64,000 bases of DNA from Stomoxys calcitrans (Eukaryota > Arthropoda > Insecta > Diptera > Muscidae): positions 99,397,823 through 99,461,822 of the forward strand of contig NC_081552.1 in assembly GCF_963082655.1 (NCBI RefSeq). Direction: 5' to 3'. The position numbers and the translations under genes were made by a program. The notes under the pieces were generated by a model that saw only the letters and a program-made list of their open reading frames with translations, was not told where the DNA came from and did not search any database. Position 1 is the stretch's first letter. The number at the start of each line of letters is the position of its first letter. Positions 54,833 to 64,000 of the stretch are shown one piece after another.

Positions 54833-55858
54833 CCACCCCCTTGGATATATATGTAAACCACCTCTCGTCAAAATCCGGTGCAAAACTCTTACCTTATGCT
54901 CCATAGCAGCTATATCAATATATGTTCCGATTTGGACCAAATACTAATAAGTAAAAGTCATTGTTCAATTCTATATAACAAAATATTGGTCGTTTTAGTA
55001 GCTATATCTAAAAATAAACCGATCTGAACTATATACGACACGGATGTCGAAAAGCATAACACAAGTCAGTGCAATCGGATTAAAAAAGCGCCTTTTATGG
55101 GACCAAGATTTTAAATCGAGAGATCGGTCTATATGGCAGCTATATGCAAATCTTGATCGATCTAGACCAAATTCCAGATATATATGGAGGGGCTTAACTT
55201 AACTCTTTGTCCCAAATTTCGGCAACATCGGACAATAAATGCGCTTTTTATGGCCCCAAAACCTAAAACCGAGAGATCGGTCTATATGGCAGCTATATCC
55301 AAATCTGGACCATCTGAGCCAAATTGACGGAGGATGTTGAAGGACACAACACAACTCACTGTCCCAAATTTCCGCGAAATTGGATAATGAATGTGGCTTT
55401 TATGGGCCTAAGACCCTAAATTGGAGGATCAGTCTATATGCCAGGTATATCCAAATCTGAACCGATCTGAGCCATATTGACGGAGGATGTCGAAGGGCCT
55501 AACAAAACTCACTGTCCCAAACTATAGCAAAATCGTATAATAAATGTGGCTTTTATGGACCTAAGACCCTAAATCGGCGTATCGGTCTATATGGCAGCTA
55601 TATCCAAATCTGGACCGATCTGAGCCAAATTGACGAAGGTTATGGAAGGGCCTAACACAACTCACTGTTCCAAATTTCAGCAAAATCGGATAATAAAGGC
55701 AGCTTTTATCGGCCTATGACCCTAAATAGGAGGATCGGTCTATATGGGGGCTATATCAAGATATAGTCCGATATAGCCCATCTTCGAACTTAACCTGCTT
55801 ATGGACAAAAAAAAAAAAAAAAAGAATCTGTGCAAAGTTTCAGCTCAATATCTCTATC
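54833..55858 (-). mobile_element. HINE-B, left arm of a second inverted pair
   Basis: It begins CCCACCCCCTTGGATATATA (hairpin end lost), with about five CTRs and CGATATAGCCCATCTTCGAA, and ends in TTTCAGCTCAATATCTCTAT before the microsatellite and core, which are lost. It is joined directly to an oppositely oriented copy. A run of A occurs at 55807-55823. Confidence 0.75.
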
Positions 55859-56653
55859 AATTTGGCTCAGATCGGTCAATATTTGGATATAGCTGCCTTA
55901 TAGACCGATCCTCCGATTTAGGGTCTTAAACCCATAAAAGCCACATTTATTATCCGATTTTGCTGAAATTTGGAACAGTGAGTTGTCTTAGGCCCTTCAA
56001 TATCCTCCGTTAATATGACTCAGATCGGTTTAGATTTGGATATAGCTGCCATATAGACCGATCCTCCAATTTAGGGTCTTAAACCCATAAGAGCCATATT
56101 TATTATCCGATTTTCTGAAATTTGGGACATGAGTTGTGCTAGGCCCTTTAACATCCTCCGTCAATTTGGCTCAGATCGGTCAAGATTTGGATATAGCTGC
56201 CATAAAAACCTATCCTCCGATTGGGTTCTTAGGCCCATAAGAGGCGCGTTTATTGTCCGATGTCGCCGAAATTTGGGACATTAAGTTAAGTTAAGCCCCT
56301 TGACATACTTCTGCATTATCGCACAGATCGGTCCAGATTTGGATATAGCTGCCATATAGACCGATCTCTCGGTTTTAGGTTTTGGGGCCATAAAAAGCGC
56401 ATTTATTGTCCGATGTTGCCGAAATTTGGGACAAAGAGTTAAGTTAAGCCCCTCCATATATATCTGGAATTTGGTCTAGATCGATCAAGATTTGCATATA
56501 TAGGGGCTTAACTTAGCCCCTCCACATATTTCTGCTATGGGACATAAGGTATGAGTTTTGCACCGGATATTGACGAAAGGTGGTTTACATATATACCCGA
56601 GGTGGTGGGTATCCAAAGTTCGGCCCGGCCGAACTTAACGCCTTTTTACTTGT
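55859..56653 (+). mobile_element. HINE-B, right arm of a second inverted pair
   Basis: It starts mid-CTR (AATTTGGCTCAGATCGGTCA) and has about four CTRs, then GAGGTGGTGGGTATCC, hairpin TTCGGCCCGGCCGAA and CGCCTTTTTACTTGT. With 54833-55858 it makes an inverted repeat with arms near 0.8 kb, upstream of the third cuticle gene. Confidence 0.8.
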
Positions 56654-56984
56654 TCTAATTACCTTTAAGAAAATACTCTATTTATATTCGCGTAAAATGA
56701 TTCTTTTTGAACACGTTGTTTGTGTTTCAACTCAATCCTCAATTTGGTACTCCATATTTGTTGGTAGTTCATGTCAGTCATAAACTCTAGAGTTAATTTC
56801 GTTGGCGTTGTTATCTGGCACCAGTAGCACAAGCTACAAAGCAACATCATCACTTTGGGGCATAAAAGCTTGATCAAACCTCCCCTCAATACCAGAAAAA
56901 GTGAAATTTTGTGGTTATCTGCTTACTAAAGTGTAACCCGAAAATATGCGAGTTTAGGCTAATTAGCTTTCGTGTTTTGTTAAC

Positions 56985-57022
56985 TATAAATAACGTAGTA
57001 AAACCACAAATTAGTATCAGTT
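56985..57022 (+). promoter_or_regulatory. TATA box and initiator of the third cuticle gene
   Basis: TATAAATA at 56985-56992 and TCAGTT at 57017-57022 (A at 57019), 34 nt apart, the same layout as the other two cuticle promoters. The predicted 5' UTR is about 87 nt. The region 56654-56984 is not repeat-like and may hold its regulatory DNA. Confidence 0.65.
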
Positions 57023-57105
57023 TTTGAAGCAAATTCAATTGCACTACCAACAGTGCTATCCCCTCTTACAGCGTGGAAATAACAGGAACCACTACCCACA
57101 GCAAC

Positions 57106-57737
57106 ATGCAGCTTCAAGCTTTCAGTTTTGTTTTATTGGCTACCATTTGTGGTTTGGCGGCAACCATTGAAGCAGCACCAGCAGCAGAGCAAGCCCTACA
57201 TCACCCACATCGCCAAAATAAACGCAAAGTTCACCACGGAGCCAATGAGGGTAATAATGGCTTCAATTACCATTCTGGTGCGGTTGCTAAATATGCGGAA
57301 CCAGCTAAACATGAACAACACAACGAGTCCAAGCACCTCAACAAACATTTCGAAATAAGTGGTGCGATGGCAATTGGAAAATTCCATGCTGAAAATAACA
57401 GTTTCGAGGACTATCACGACCATGAGGATATTCACCATGATTACCATTCGAGTCCCACATACCAGTTCGAGTACGGAGTTAAGGATCATAAGACTGGCGA
57501 TGACAAAAACCATTGGGAAGAAAGGGATGGTGACATGGTTAAAGGTAAGTAACCAGAATTTTGAATTGTGAGCATGGACGGGTATGAATCTACATTTCCT
57601 CTACAGGGAGTTATACCATCAAAGAAGCCGATGGCACTACTCGTATTGTTGACTATACCGCTGACCATCATAATGGTTATCAGGCTTTAGTTAAGGTTTT
57701 GCCACCGGATCATGGACATGACGCCATCAAGGTTTAA
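57106..57737 (+). CDS. RR-2 cuticle protein (189 aa, two exons)
   Basis: Exons are 57106-57544 and 57607-57737; the 62-bp intron (GTAAGT to CTACAG) splits Gly147, the same position as in the genes at 20930 and 22068. I chose the Met at 57106 because a signal peptide (MQLQAFSFVLLATICGLA) starts there; an in-frame ATG 33 nt upstream would add a polar extension. After the signal comes a basic segment (HRQNKRKVHHG), a His/Glu/Asn-rich stretch, then an RR-2 domain at about 117-175: SPTYQFEYGVKD, TGDDKNHWEERDGDMVKG, EADGTTRIVDYTADHHNGYQ. The tail is short (PPDHGHDAIKV), unlike the long His-rich tails of the pair. It is a secreted chitin-binding structural protein. Both sides are flanked by HINE-bounded composite blocks. 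Confidence 0.93.
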
Positions 57738-57800
57738 GAATTTTGTGAAACTTCAAGAGAGCCAAACCAAAGACCAAAATAGTTAAATTTAAAAAACTCA

Positions 57801-57806
57801 AATAAA
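57801..57806 (+). terminator. Polyadenylation signal AATAAA
   Basis: First canonical hexamer, 64 bp past the stop; a second lies at 57846-57851. Confidence 0.55.
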
Positions 57807-57859
57807 CGAAATATAAGCATAAGTAGACAAGATCCAAATCTTATAAATAAAAATAATTA

Positions 57860-58302
57860 ATATCATGTGATTTTATTTCACTTTCAATTTGGAGTTTAAA
57901 CTTTAACAGCGGTATTAATAAAACTTTATAGGCAGCCACACATCATGATCGTACTCATCGTGTGTACGTGTCGATTAAAGCTTTTGACAAAAACTGTACA
58001 TCAGTTTTTTCTTTTCTTTGGATTAATTAAATTTTTCATACTTTTCTGTAACATTATTTTGGACAGAATGTATTTTGCAATATGTGTCATGTAATGATTA
58101 CACATTTCTGTGTAAAAGGTAATCGATAGACGCCAATAATCAAAAAAATCAAAGGAATTTGATTTTTCAGCCATGATTAGTGGTCATGGGTACATGCGAC
58201 GTATCACCTGTATTTTCACCAGTGCTATTACAATAACCTCGCATCATGATGTGCGATGTAAAGTCCCCATTATGTAGATTTGAAATTGGTTTATTTAACA
58301 AT
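57860..58302. other. Intergenic DNA between the third cuticle gene and composite copy 2
   Basis: AT-rich and without recognised repeats or ORFs, this is probably unique host DNA. It ends AACAATT where HINE-A begins. Confidence 0.5.
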
Positions 58303-60109
58303 TTTTATACCCTCCACCATAAGATGGGGGGTATACTAATTTCGTCATTCTGTTTGTAACTACTCAAAATATTCGTCTGAGACCCCATAAAGTATATATA
58401 TTCTTGATCGTCGTCACATTTTATGTCGATCTAGCCATGTCCGTCCGTCTGTCCGTCCGTCCGTCCGTCTGTCTGTCGAAAGCACGCTAACTTCCGAAGG
58501 AGTAAAGCTAGCCGCTTGAAATTTTGCACAAATACTTCTTATTAGTGTAGGTCGGTTGGTATTGTAAATGGGCCATATCGGTCCATGTTTTGATATAGCT
58601 GCCATATAAACCGATCTTGGGTCTTGACTTCTTGAGCCCCTAGAGTGCGCAATTCTTATCCGATTTGAATGAATTTTGGCACTACGTGTTTTGTTATGAT
58701 ATCCAACAACTGTGTCAAGTATGGTTCAAATCGGTCCATAACCTGATATAGCTGCCATATAAACCGATCTTGGGTCTTGACTTCTTGAGCCTCTAGAGGG
58801 CGCAATTCTTATCCGATTTGAATGAATTTTGGCACGACGTGTTTTGTTACGATATCCAACAACTTTGCCAAGTATGGTTCAAATCGGTCTATAACCTGAT
58901 ATAGCTGTCATTTAAACCGATCTTGGGTCTTGACTCCTTGAGCCTCTAGAGGGCGCAATTCTTATCCGATTTGAATGAATTTTGGCACTACGTGTTTTGT
59001 TATGATATCCAACAACTGTGTCAAGTATGGTTCAAATCGGTCCATAACCTGATATAGCTGCCATATAAACCGATCTTGGGTCTTGACTTCTTGAGCCTCT
59101 AGAGTGTGCAATTCTTATCCGATTTGAATGAATTTTGGCACTACGTGTTTTGTTATGATATCCAACAACTTTGCCAAGTATGGTTCAAATCGGTCTATAA
59201 CCTGATATAGCTGTCATTTAAACCGATCTTGGGTCTTGACTCCTTGAGCCCCTAGAGTGCGCAATTCTTATCCGATTTGAATGAATTTTGGCACTACGTG
59301 TTTTGTTATGATATCCAACAACTGTGTCAAGTATGGTTCAAATCGGTCCATAACCTGATATAGCTGCCATATAAACCGATCTTGGGTCTTGACTTCTTGA
59401 GCCTCTAGAGGGCGCAATTCTTGTCCGATTGGAATGAAATTTTGCACGACGTGTTTTGTCATAATATCCAACAACTATGCCAAGAATGGTTCAAATCGGT
59501 CTATAACCTGATATAGCTGTCATTTAAACCGATCTTGGGTCTTGACTCCTTGAGCCTCTAGAGGGCGCAATTCTTATCCGATTTGAATGAATTTTGGCAC
59601 GACGTGTTTTGTTACGATATCCAACAACTTTGCCAAGTATGGTTCAAATCGCTTCATAACCTGATATAGCTGTCATAAAAACCGATCTGGGATCTTGACT
59701 TCTTGAGCCTCTAGAGGGCGCAAGTATTATCCGATTTGTCTTAAATTTTGTACAACGGCTTCTCTCTATCCTTTACCATACGTGTCGAATATGGCATGAA
59801 TCGGTTTATAACCTAATACAGCTCCCCTATAAACCGATTTCCCTATTTTTCTTCTTCAGCCTCTAAAATGCGCAATTCCTAACGGATTTGGCTGAAGTTT
59901 TACATAATGACTTCTACTATGGTCTCCAATATTCAGTTCAATTATGGTCCGAAATGAACCACTACTTGATATTGTTCCAATAACATAGAAATTCTTTTCT
60001 TTTATCGTTTGTTTGCCTTAAAAGAGATACCGTCGCAAGGACTCGACAAATGCGATCCATGGTGGAGGGTATATAAGACTCGGCCCAGCCGAACTTAGCA
60101 CGCTTTTAT
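58303..60109 (+). mobile_element. HINE-A at the left end of composite copy 2
   Basis: The 5' end and microsatellite match the copy at 49887, but there are about eight CTRs (several alternating near-identical pairs, for example ACTACGTGTTTTGTTATGAT at 58681, 58988 and 59141). The leader half is the GGCAAACAAACGATAAAAG subtype of 46506 in reverse. This suggests exchange between HINE subtypes. Confidence 0.85.
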
Positions 60110-61040
60110 TTTTTTTTTTTAGTTTTACGGCCAATACCCCAAACCCGACACATTTACTGACTTTTGTAATAAGGGGTTTAAATAAGATTAGAAAACGATT
60201 TTGATATTCATTTTTGAGGCCAATGGCAAAATGGTTCAAATAAATTATATATAGATATATGAGAATAGAGCACGTTGCTGATATATTTTCAGGGCTTAAT
60301 GTTGGTGGACCATGTTGGATAATATTGGAGGCCACGGTAGCGCAGAGGTAAGCATGTCCGCCTATGACGCTGAACCAATTTTCTGGGGGTCTACCCCTTT
60401 CCCAAAATACCCCACAAACAGCAATTTTTTACTGACCATCGCAATATGGGGCTCAAATAAAGGTATTGGGAGTAGAATAAAAATTTGATATCCAAATGTA
60501 GGACCATGTATTTAGGGCATCACCCCTTCCCCAAAATATTTTCGACCATACCAATATGTGGCTCAAATGATAGGTATTTGAAATTAGAAAACAAATTTGA
60601 TAACTAATTTCGAGGCAATGAGTTTGGGGGACGCCTCATCTTGTAAACTTCCCTTAAATCAATGGCAATATGGGGTTTAAATAAATGGTATTTGAGAGAA
60701 GAGCACGATGCTGATATTTTTTCAGGGCCAAGTATCTGGAGGACCACCTTGCCCTCAAAACCACCCCTAAATCAGATAACATGAGAATATCGGGCTGAAA
60801 TCAAGTATTTTAAGAATGAAGTACACCTTACATCCAAACTAAGGGATCATATGGGATTCAGGTAAAGGCACTTATATTGTTAAACTGTTAGTCAAGCGAT
60901 ATACTATTTTCGTAGCATGGTATTTCACTAAAAGCTCTTTAATTTTCGAAAAAAAAAATATTCCAATTAAAATTTTGTTCCATATAAAGTAAAAGAAGGC
61001 GCAGCGGAGCGGTCTAAAACGCAGCTATACCCAAAAAAAT
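60110..61040 (+). repeat. Class C array within composite copy 2
   Basis: Matches 51220-52170 nearly base for base, with a 20-bp deletion near 60538 and scattered substitutions. The tRNA-like piece is present at 60330-60376. Confidence 0.75.
60330..60376 (+). ncRNA. tRNA-like 5' half, second copy
   Basis: Identical in its A box (TAGCGCAGAGG) to 51442-51487 and broken at the same place, so it was duplicated with the block rather than inserted separately. Confidence 0.4.
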
Positions 61041-61573
61041 TAAAAATGCCACCTATGTGGGGTCCAATTTGCTAATTTAAATGCAATTTTTAAGCCGAAG
61101 ACCTAAATGATTGATCAATATAGACGCTAATCGAAATACGAAATGAGCTCAAAAATATAATCAGAAAATCAGTCTATATGGAGTCTATACCATAATCGTA
61201 ACCAACCCATGTGTCTGGGGGCCAAAATTTTTTTAGAAGCAATAAAATTAGCAACATTTTAAGAATCGCATAGTAGGATAGAAATGGAAGAAAATTGTAA
61301 AATAGCTGCCATTTAAGAATGGCTGGTCTAACTCCTTGTAGTTCTAACCGGCTAGAGCTGAGGTGTAAACAAGATTATGTGCAAAATTTCAAGGCCCAAC
61401 TGGTCCGGGCGGCTTTTGGCAGGCTCCTAAATTTATTCATCTCAACAATTCAAAAATCTGTGCCAAAAATCCTTGGAAAAAAATTCGCTATAAACTTTAA
61501 CCATAAAAAATTTGTGGGTCGGATATAAAATATTTCAATACATTGCAAACGAAATAGGAGTTAATTGAAATAA
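61041..61573. other. Unassigned DNA in composite copy 2
   Basis: Same content as 52171-52704, including the unexplained 69-codon frame (61319-61528), with almost no differences. Confidence 0.4.
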
Positions 61574-62156
61574 AACAATTAAAATTGTGCTATGTTCGGC
61601 CGGGCCGAATCTTAGGAACCCACCACCATGGATTCTGCTAAAAATTTATACAATATAAATTTTGTTGAAGGGCAAAATTTTATTCTGCATACCAAACCTC
61701 TGTCAAACCAGTAAACATTAAAGCTTCTAGGAACTGAACAAGGATAATCGCTTTACATGGGTGGTCAAGAGACCGGCTCAGGTTATTGACCGATTTGAAA
61801 CGTACTAGGCACAGTTGTTAGAAGTTATAACAGAACACTTGTAAGGACCCAAGAAGTTAAATCGGGAGATCGGTTTATATGGGAGCTATAACTTAATCTG
61901 AACCGATATGACCCATTTTCAATCCCCAACGACATCAATATTTAGTATCTGTGCAAAATTTCAAGCGGCATGCAGTACGCGTTCGACCACTATCGTGATT
62001 TTGACAGATGGACGGACATGGCAAGATCGACTCAGAACGTCGAGACGATCAAAAATACATATACATTATGGGGTCTTAAAAGAATATTTCGAGGTGAGGT
62101 GTTGCGAATGGAATGACTGGAGAAGTATACCTCCATCCTATGGTGGTTGGTATAAA
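61574..62156 (-). mobile_element. HINE-D copy (more intact)
   Basis: It keeps the full hairpin TTCGGCCGGGCCGAA and the segment AAAAATACATATACATTATG that is shortened in copy 1. In these positions copy 2 looks less decayed than copy 1. Confidence 0.75.
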
Positions 62157-62259
62157 AATAATGCCGACAATGGTGTCAAGCGTTGCCACTTAAATTTCTT
62201 TTTGCCATTTTCCTCACTATAAACGGAGTACCCGTCTTCCTCCAGCGTTTCGCCGACGT

Positions 62260-63081
62260 TTTTATACCCTTCACCATTGGATGGGGGGTATACTAATTTC
62301 GTCATTCTGTTTGTAACTACTCGAAATATTCGTCTGAGACCCCATAAAGTATATATATTCTAAATCGTCGTGACATTTTATGTCGATCTAGCCATGTCCG
62401 TCCGTCCGTCCGTCTGTCTGTCGAAAGCACGCTAACTTCCGAAGGAGTAAAGCTAGCCGCTTGAACTGTACCAAGTTTGGTTCACATCGGTCAATAACCT
62501 GATATAGCAGTCATATAACCCGATCTTGGGTCTTGACTTCTTGAGCCTCTAGAGTGCGCAATTCTCATCCGATTGGAATGAAATTTTGCTCGACGTGTTT
62601 TGTTATGATATCCAACAACTGTGCCAAGTATGGTTCAAATCGGTCCATAACCTGATATAGCTGCCATATAAACCGATCTACGATCTTGACTTCTTGAGCC
62701 TCTAGAGGTCGCAAATATTATCCGATTTGCCTGAAATAATGTAAGACGGATTCTCTCAAGACCATCAACATTATTATGATCTGAATCGGTCTATAGCCCG
62801 ATACAGATCCCATATAAATCGTTCTCTCTATTTTACTTCGTGAGCCCCAATGGGCGCAATTCTTATACGAATTGGCTGACATTTTACACAGGTCTCCAAC
62901 ATATAATTTAATTGTGGTCCAAACCGAACCATATCTTGATATCGCTCTAATAGCAGAGCAAATCTTTTCTTATATCCTTTTTTGCCTAAGAAGAGATGAC
63001 GGGAAAAGAACTCGACAAATGCGATCCATGGTGGAGGGTATATAATATTCGGCCCGGCCGAACTTAGCACGATTTTACTTG
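62260..63081 (+). mobile_element. HINE-A at the right end of composite copy 2
   Basis: It has the same 5' end and internal deletion as 53380-54210. An 11-bp deletion (CATACGTGTTT) near 62768 and a leader stretch TTCGTGAGCCCCAATGGGCG, typical of another HINE-A subtype, suggest local conversion. It ends CACGATTTTACTTGT. Confidence 0.85.
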
Positions 63082-64000
63082 TTTTTTATAGAATTGTCTA
63101 ATAAACCTATTTTGAGGCTTCTTCAGGTTTTGTGAATACGGCCGTAATTGTCCAAATCTTATTGCTCAGAATGATCCATACAGCAATGAATTAAAGCCGA
63201 CCCTGTAGCTAATAACAAAGTTGAAAAAACGCTGGTGAAACGAACTTCCAATACCTCTAGGTTTGCGAAAACTGGAAATATAGTTTACATTCAGAAATAA
63301 AATAGTGACTTATTGAAGTAACCGTTAAGTGGAGCGGACGTCTTTCCATTTTCCTCCTCAAAAAATATTTGTATCTCGGAATATGTACTACATATTACGC
63401 AAAAATATGAAAGCCTTTCAGGAGTAGGCTCAAAATCGAAAAAAAAAAAACAGCTGTGATAGTGACATCATACCGTAGGATGTTGTCCGGCGCTCCTAAG
63501 GTGGTAGTGTCTTGGCACCCGTCGTCGAGAGTAATGCCTCAAGTGCACAACCAGTCATCAGACTAATGAATGAGGAAAAGACGGATAAGCCAGAGGGATG
63601 GGAATATGGTCGTTGGAAAAGTTAAGGGCCGCGCTCTTACTCCACAGTGGCAAGGAAGCACAACAGAGAGGAGCTGCTTACGAATTCCTGTTCATTAAAG
63701 TAACAAAAATTTTGACCACGGAAATTGAGGTTTGAAAATATCTTTGCTTCTTCATGCACAGAGCGCAAAGGACAACTTCCTGTACTCATTTTGTTCAAGT
63801 GCAGTTGGGTATCATTTCACAGTTGGCAGGTTGTATCAAAATTCTTCAAAAACTGTTTATACCGACTACAACCCAATCATGCATCGCATCGAAGAATATG
63901 CCGTATTTTTTAAAGATCCTTCAGCAATTATTTTCCACTACATTTAATATGTATCACTATTAAATTAGTTCAGATTAACGCTACGTTCATTTTGTTTAAT
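63082..64000. other. Unassigned right end of the window
   Basis: No HINE or LINE sequence was recognised. A 71-codon + strand frame at 63732-63947 (ending YTDYNPIMHRIEEYAVFF ...) has protein-like text but no domain, splice context or promoter that I can identify. It may be unique host DNA. Confidence 0.4.

Larger units (their letters stand above)
58303..63081 (+). mobile_element. HINE-bounded composite block, copy 2
   Basis: Same order as 49887-54210: HINE-A (58303-60109), class C, unassigned DNA, HINE-D, unique 103 bp, HINE-A (62260-63081). From about 60080 to 63081 it is almost identical to 51190-54210, apart from small indels. The left flank is non-repeat host DNA and the right flank is unrelated to that of copy 1. 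Confidence 0.8.

Noticed and set aside
57073..57105. Upstream in-frame ATG of the third cuticle gene
   Set aside because: It would put a polar extension before the signal peptide; the Met at 57106 begins a standard signal peptide.
63732..63947. Overlapping ORFs at the right edge as a new gene
   Set aside because: Protein-like in part, but no domain, splice signal or promoter could be identified; kept only as unassigned.
1..64000. Search for Rep/helicase, Cas, toxin-antitoxin, retroviral LTR or viral genes
   Set aside because: None seen on either strand; the only long intact ORFs are the four LINE proteins.

Overview
The window reads as nuclear DNA of a higher (calyptrate) fly, probably a muscid related to house fly or stable fly. 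This is inferred from three insect cuticle-protein genes of the Rebers-Riddiford (RR) family, arthropod TATA/initiator promoters, short GT-AG introns, mariner and fly-type non-LTR retrotransposons, and a dense crowd of DINE-1/mini-me-like interspersed elements. There is no prokaryotic or viral signature. Only about 2 kb belongs to host genes; most of the rest is mobile DNA in deep nests.

The dominant repeats are called HINE-A to HINE-D here (local labels). A, B and D have the layout known for DINE-1/Helentron-associated elements: a 5' end starting TTTATACCC(T/A)CCACC, a mini-me core (TATATATTCTTGATC ... GATCTAGCCATGTCCGTC) running into a (GTCY)n microsatellite, central tandem repeats (CTRs) of about 150 bp (about 154 bp in A), an inverted copy of the 5' motif (GGTGGAGGGTATA), a hairpin TTCGGCCCGGCCGAA, and a 3' end close to CTTTTACTTGT. 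Strand is given in that canonical direction, so '-' copies begin on the + strand with ACAAGTAAAAG. None carries a Rep/helicase gene. Class C is a different family of about 130-bp tandem units.

Layout. 1-6535: mariner end, HINE-A/B copies, a mariner holding a HINE-A and itself inside a HINE-B, and a LINE endonuclease relic. 6600-14690: a decayed CR1-group LINE interrupted by a HINE-B, a HINE-A, and a mariner that contains another HINE-A. 14684-20660: HINE-B/A fragments, a class C array, an inverted HINE-B pair and a jockey-like RT relic. 20930-22712: two divergent RR-2 cuticle genes. 22750-31815: a decayed LOA/I-type LINE with RNase H, split by a HINE-A and by an apparently intact CR1-group LINE (26802-31135). 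31816-39699: class C repeats, then a HINE-A split by a full-length jockey-clade LINE (34362-39202, minus strand, 9-bp target duplication). 39700-49886: more LINE scraps, HINE-A/B and class C. 49887-54210 and 58303-63081: two copies of a composite block bounded on both sides by HINE-A ends, flanking a third RR-2 cuticle gene at 57106-57737. 63082-64000: unassigned.

The host genes are structural: secreted chitin-binding cuticle proteins with shared promoter spacing and a shared intron position inside the RR domain. Two LINEs (CR1-group and jockey-clade) keep full ORF pairs and could be active. The most unusual structure is the HINE-bounded composite block present twice; second is an apparent compensatory base change in the hairpin of the CTRs between HINE-A and HINE-B.
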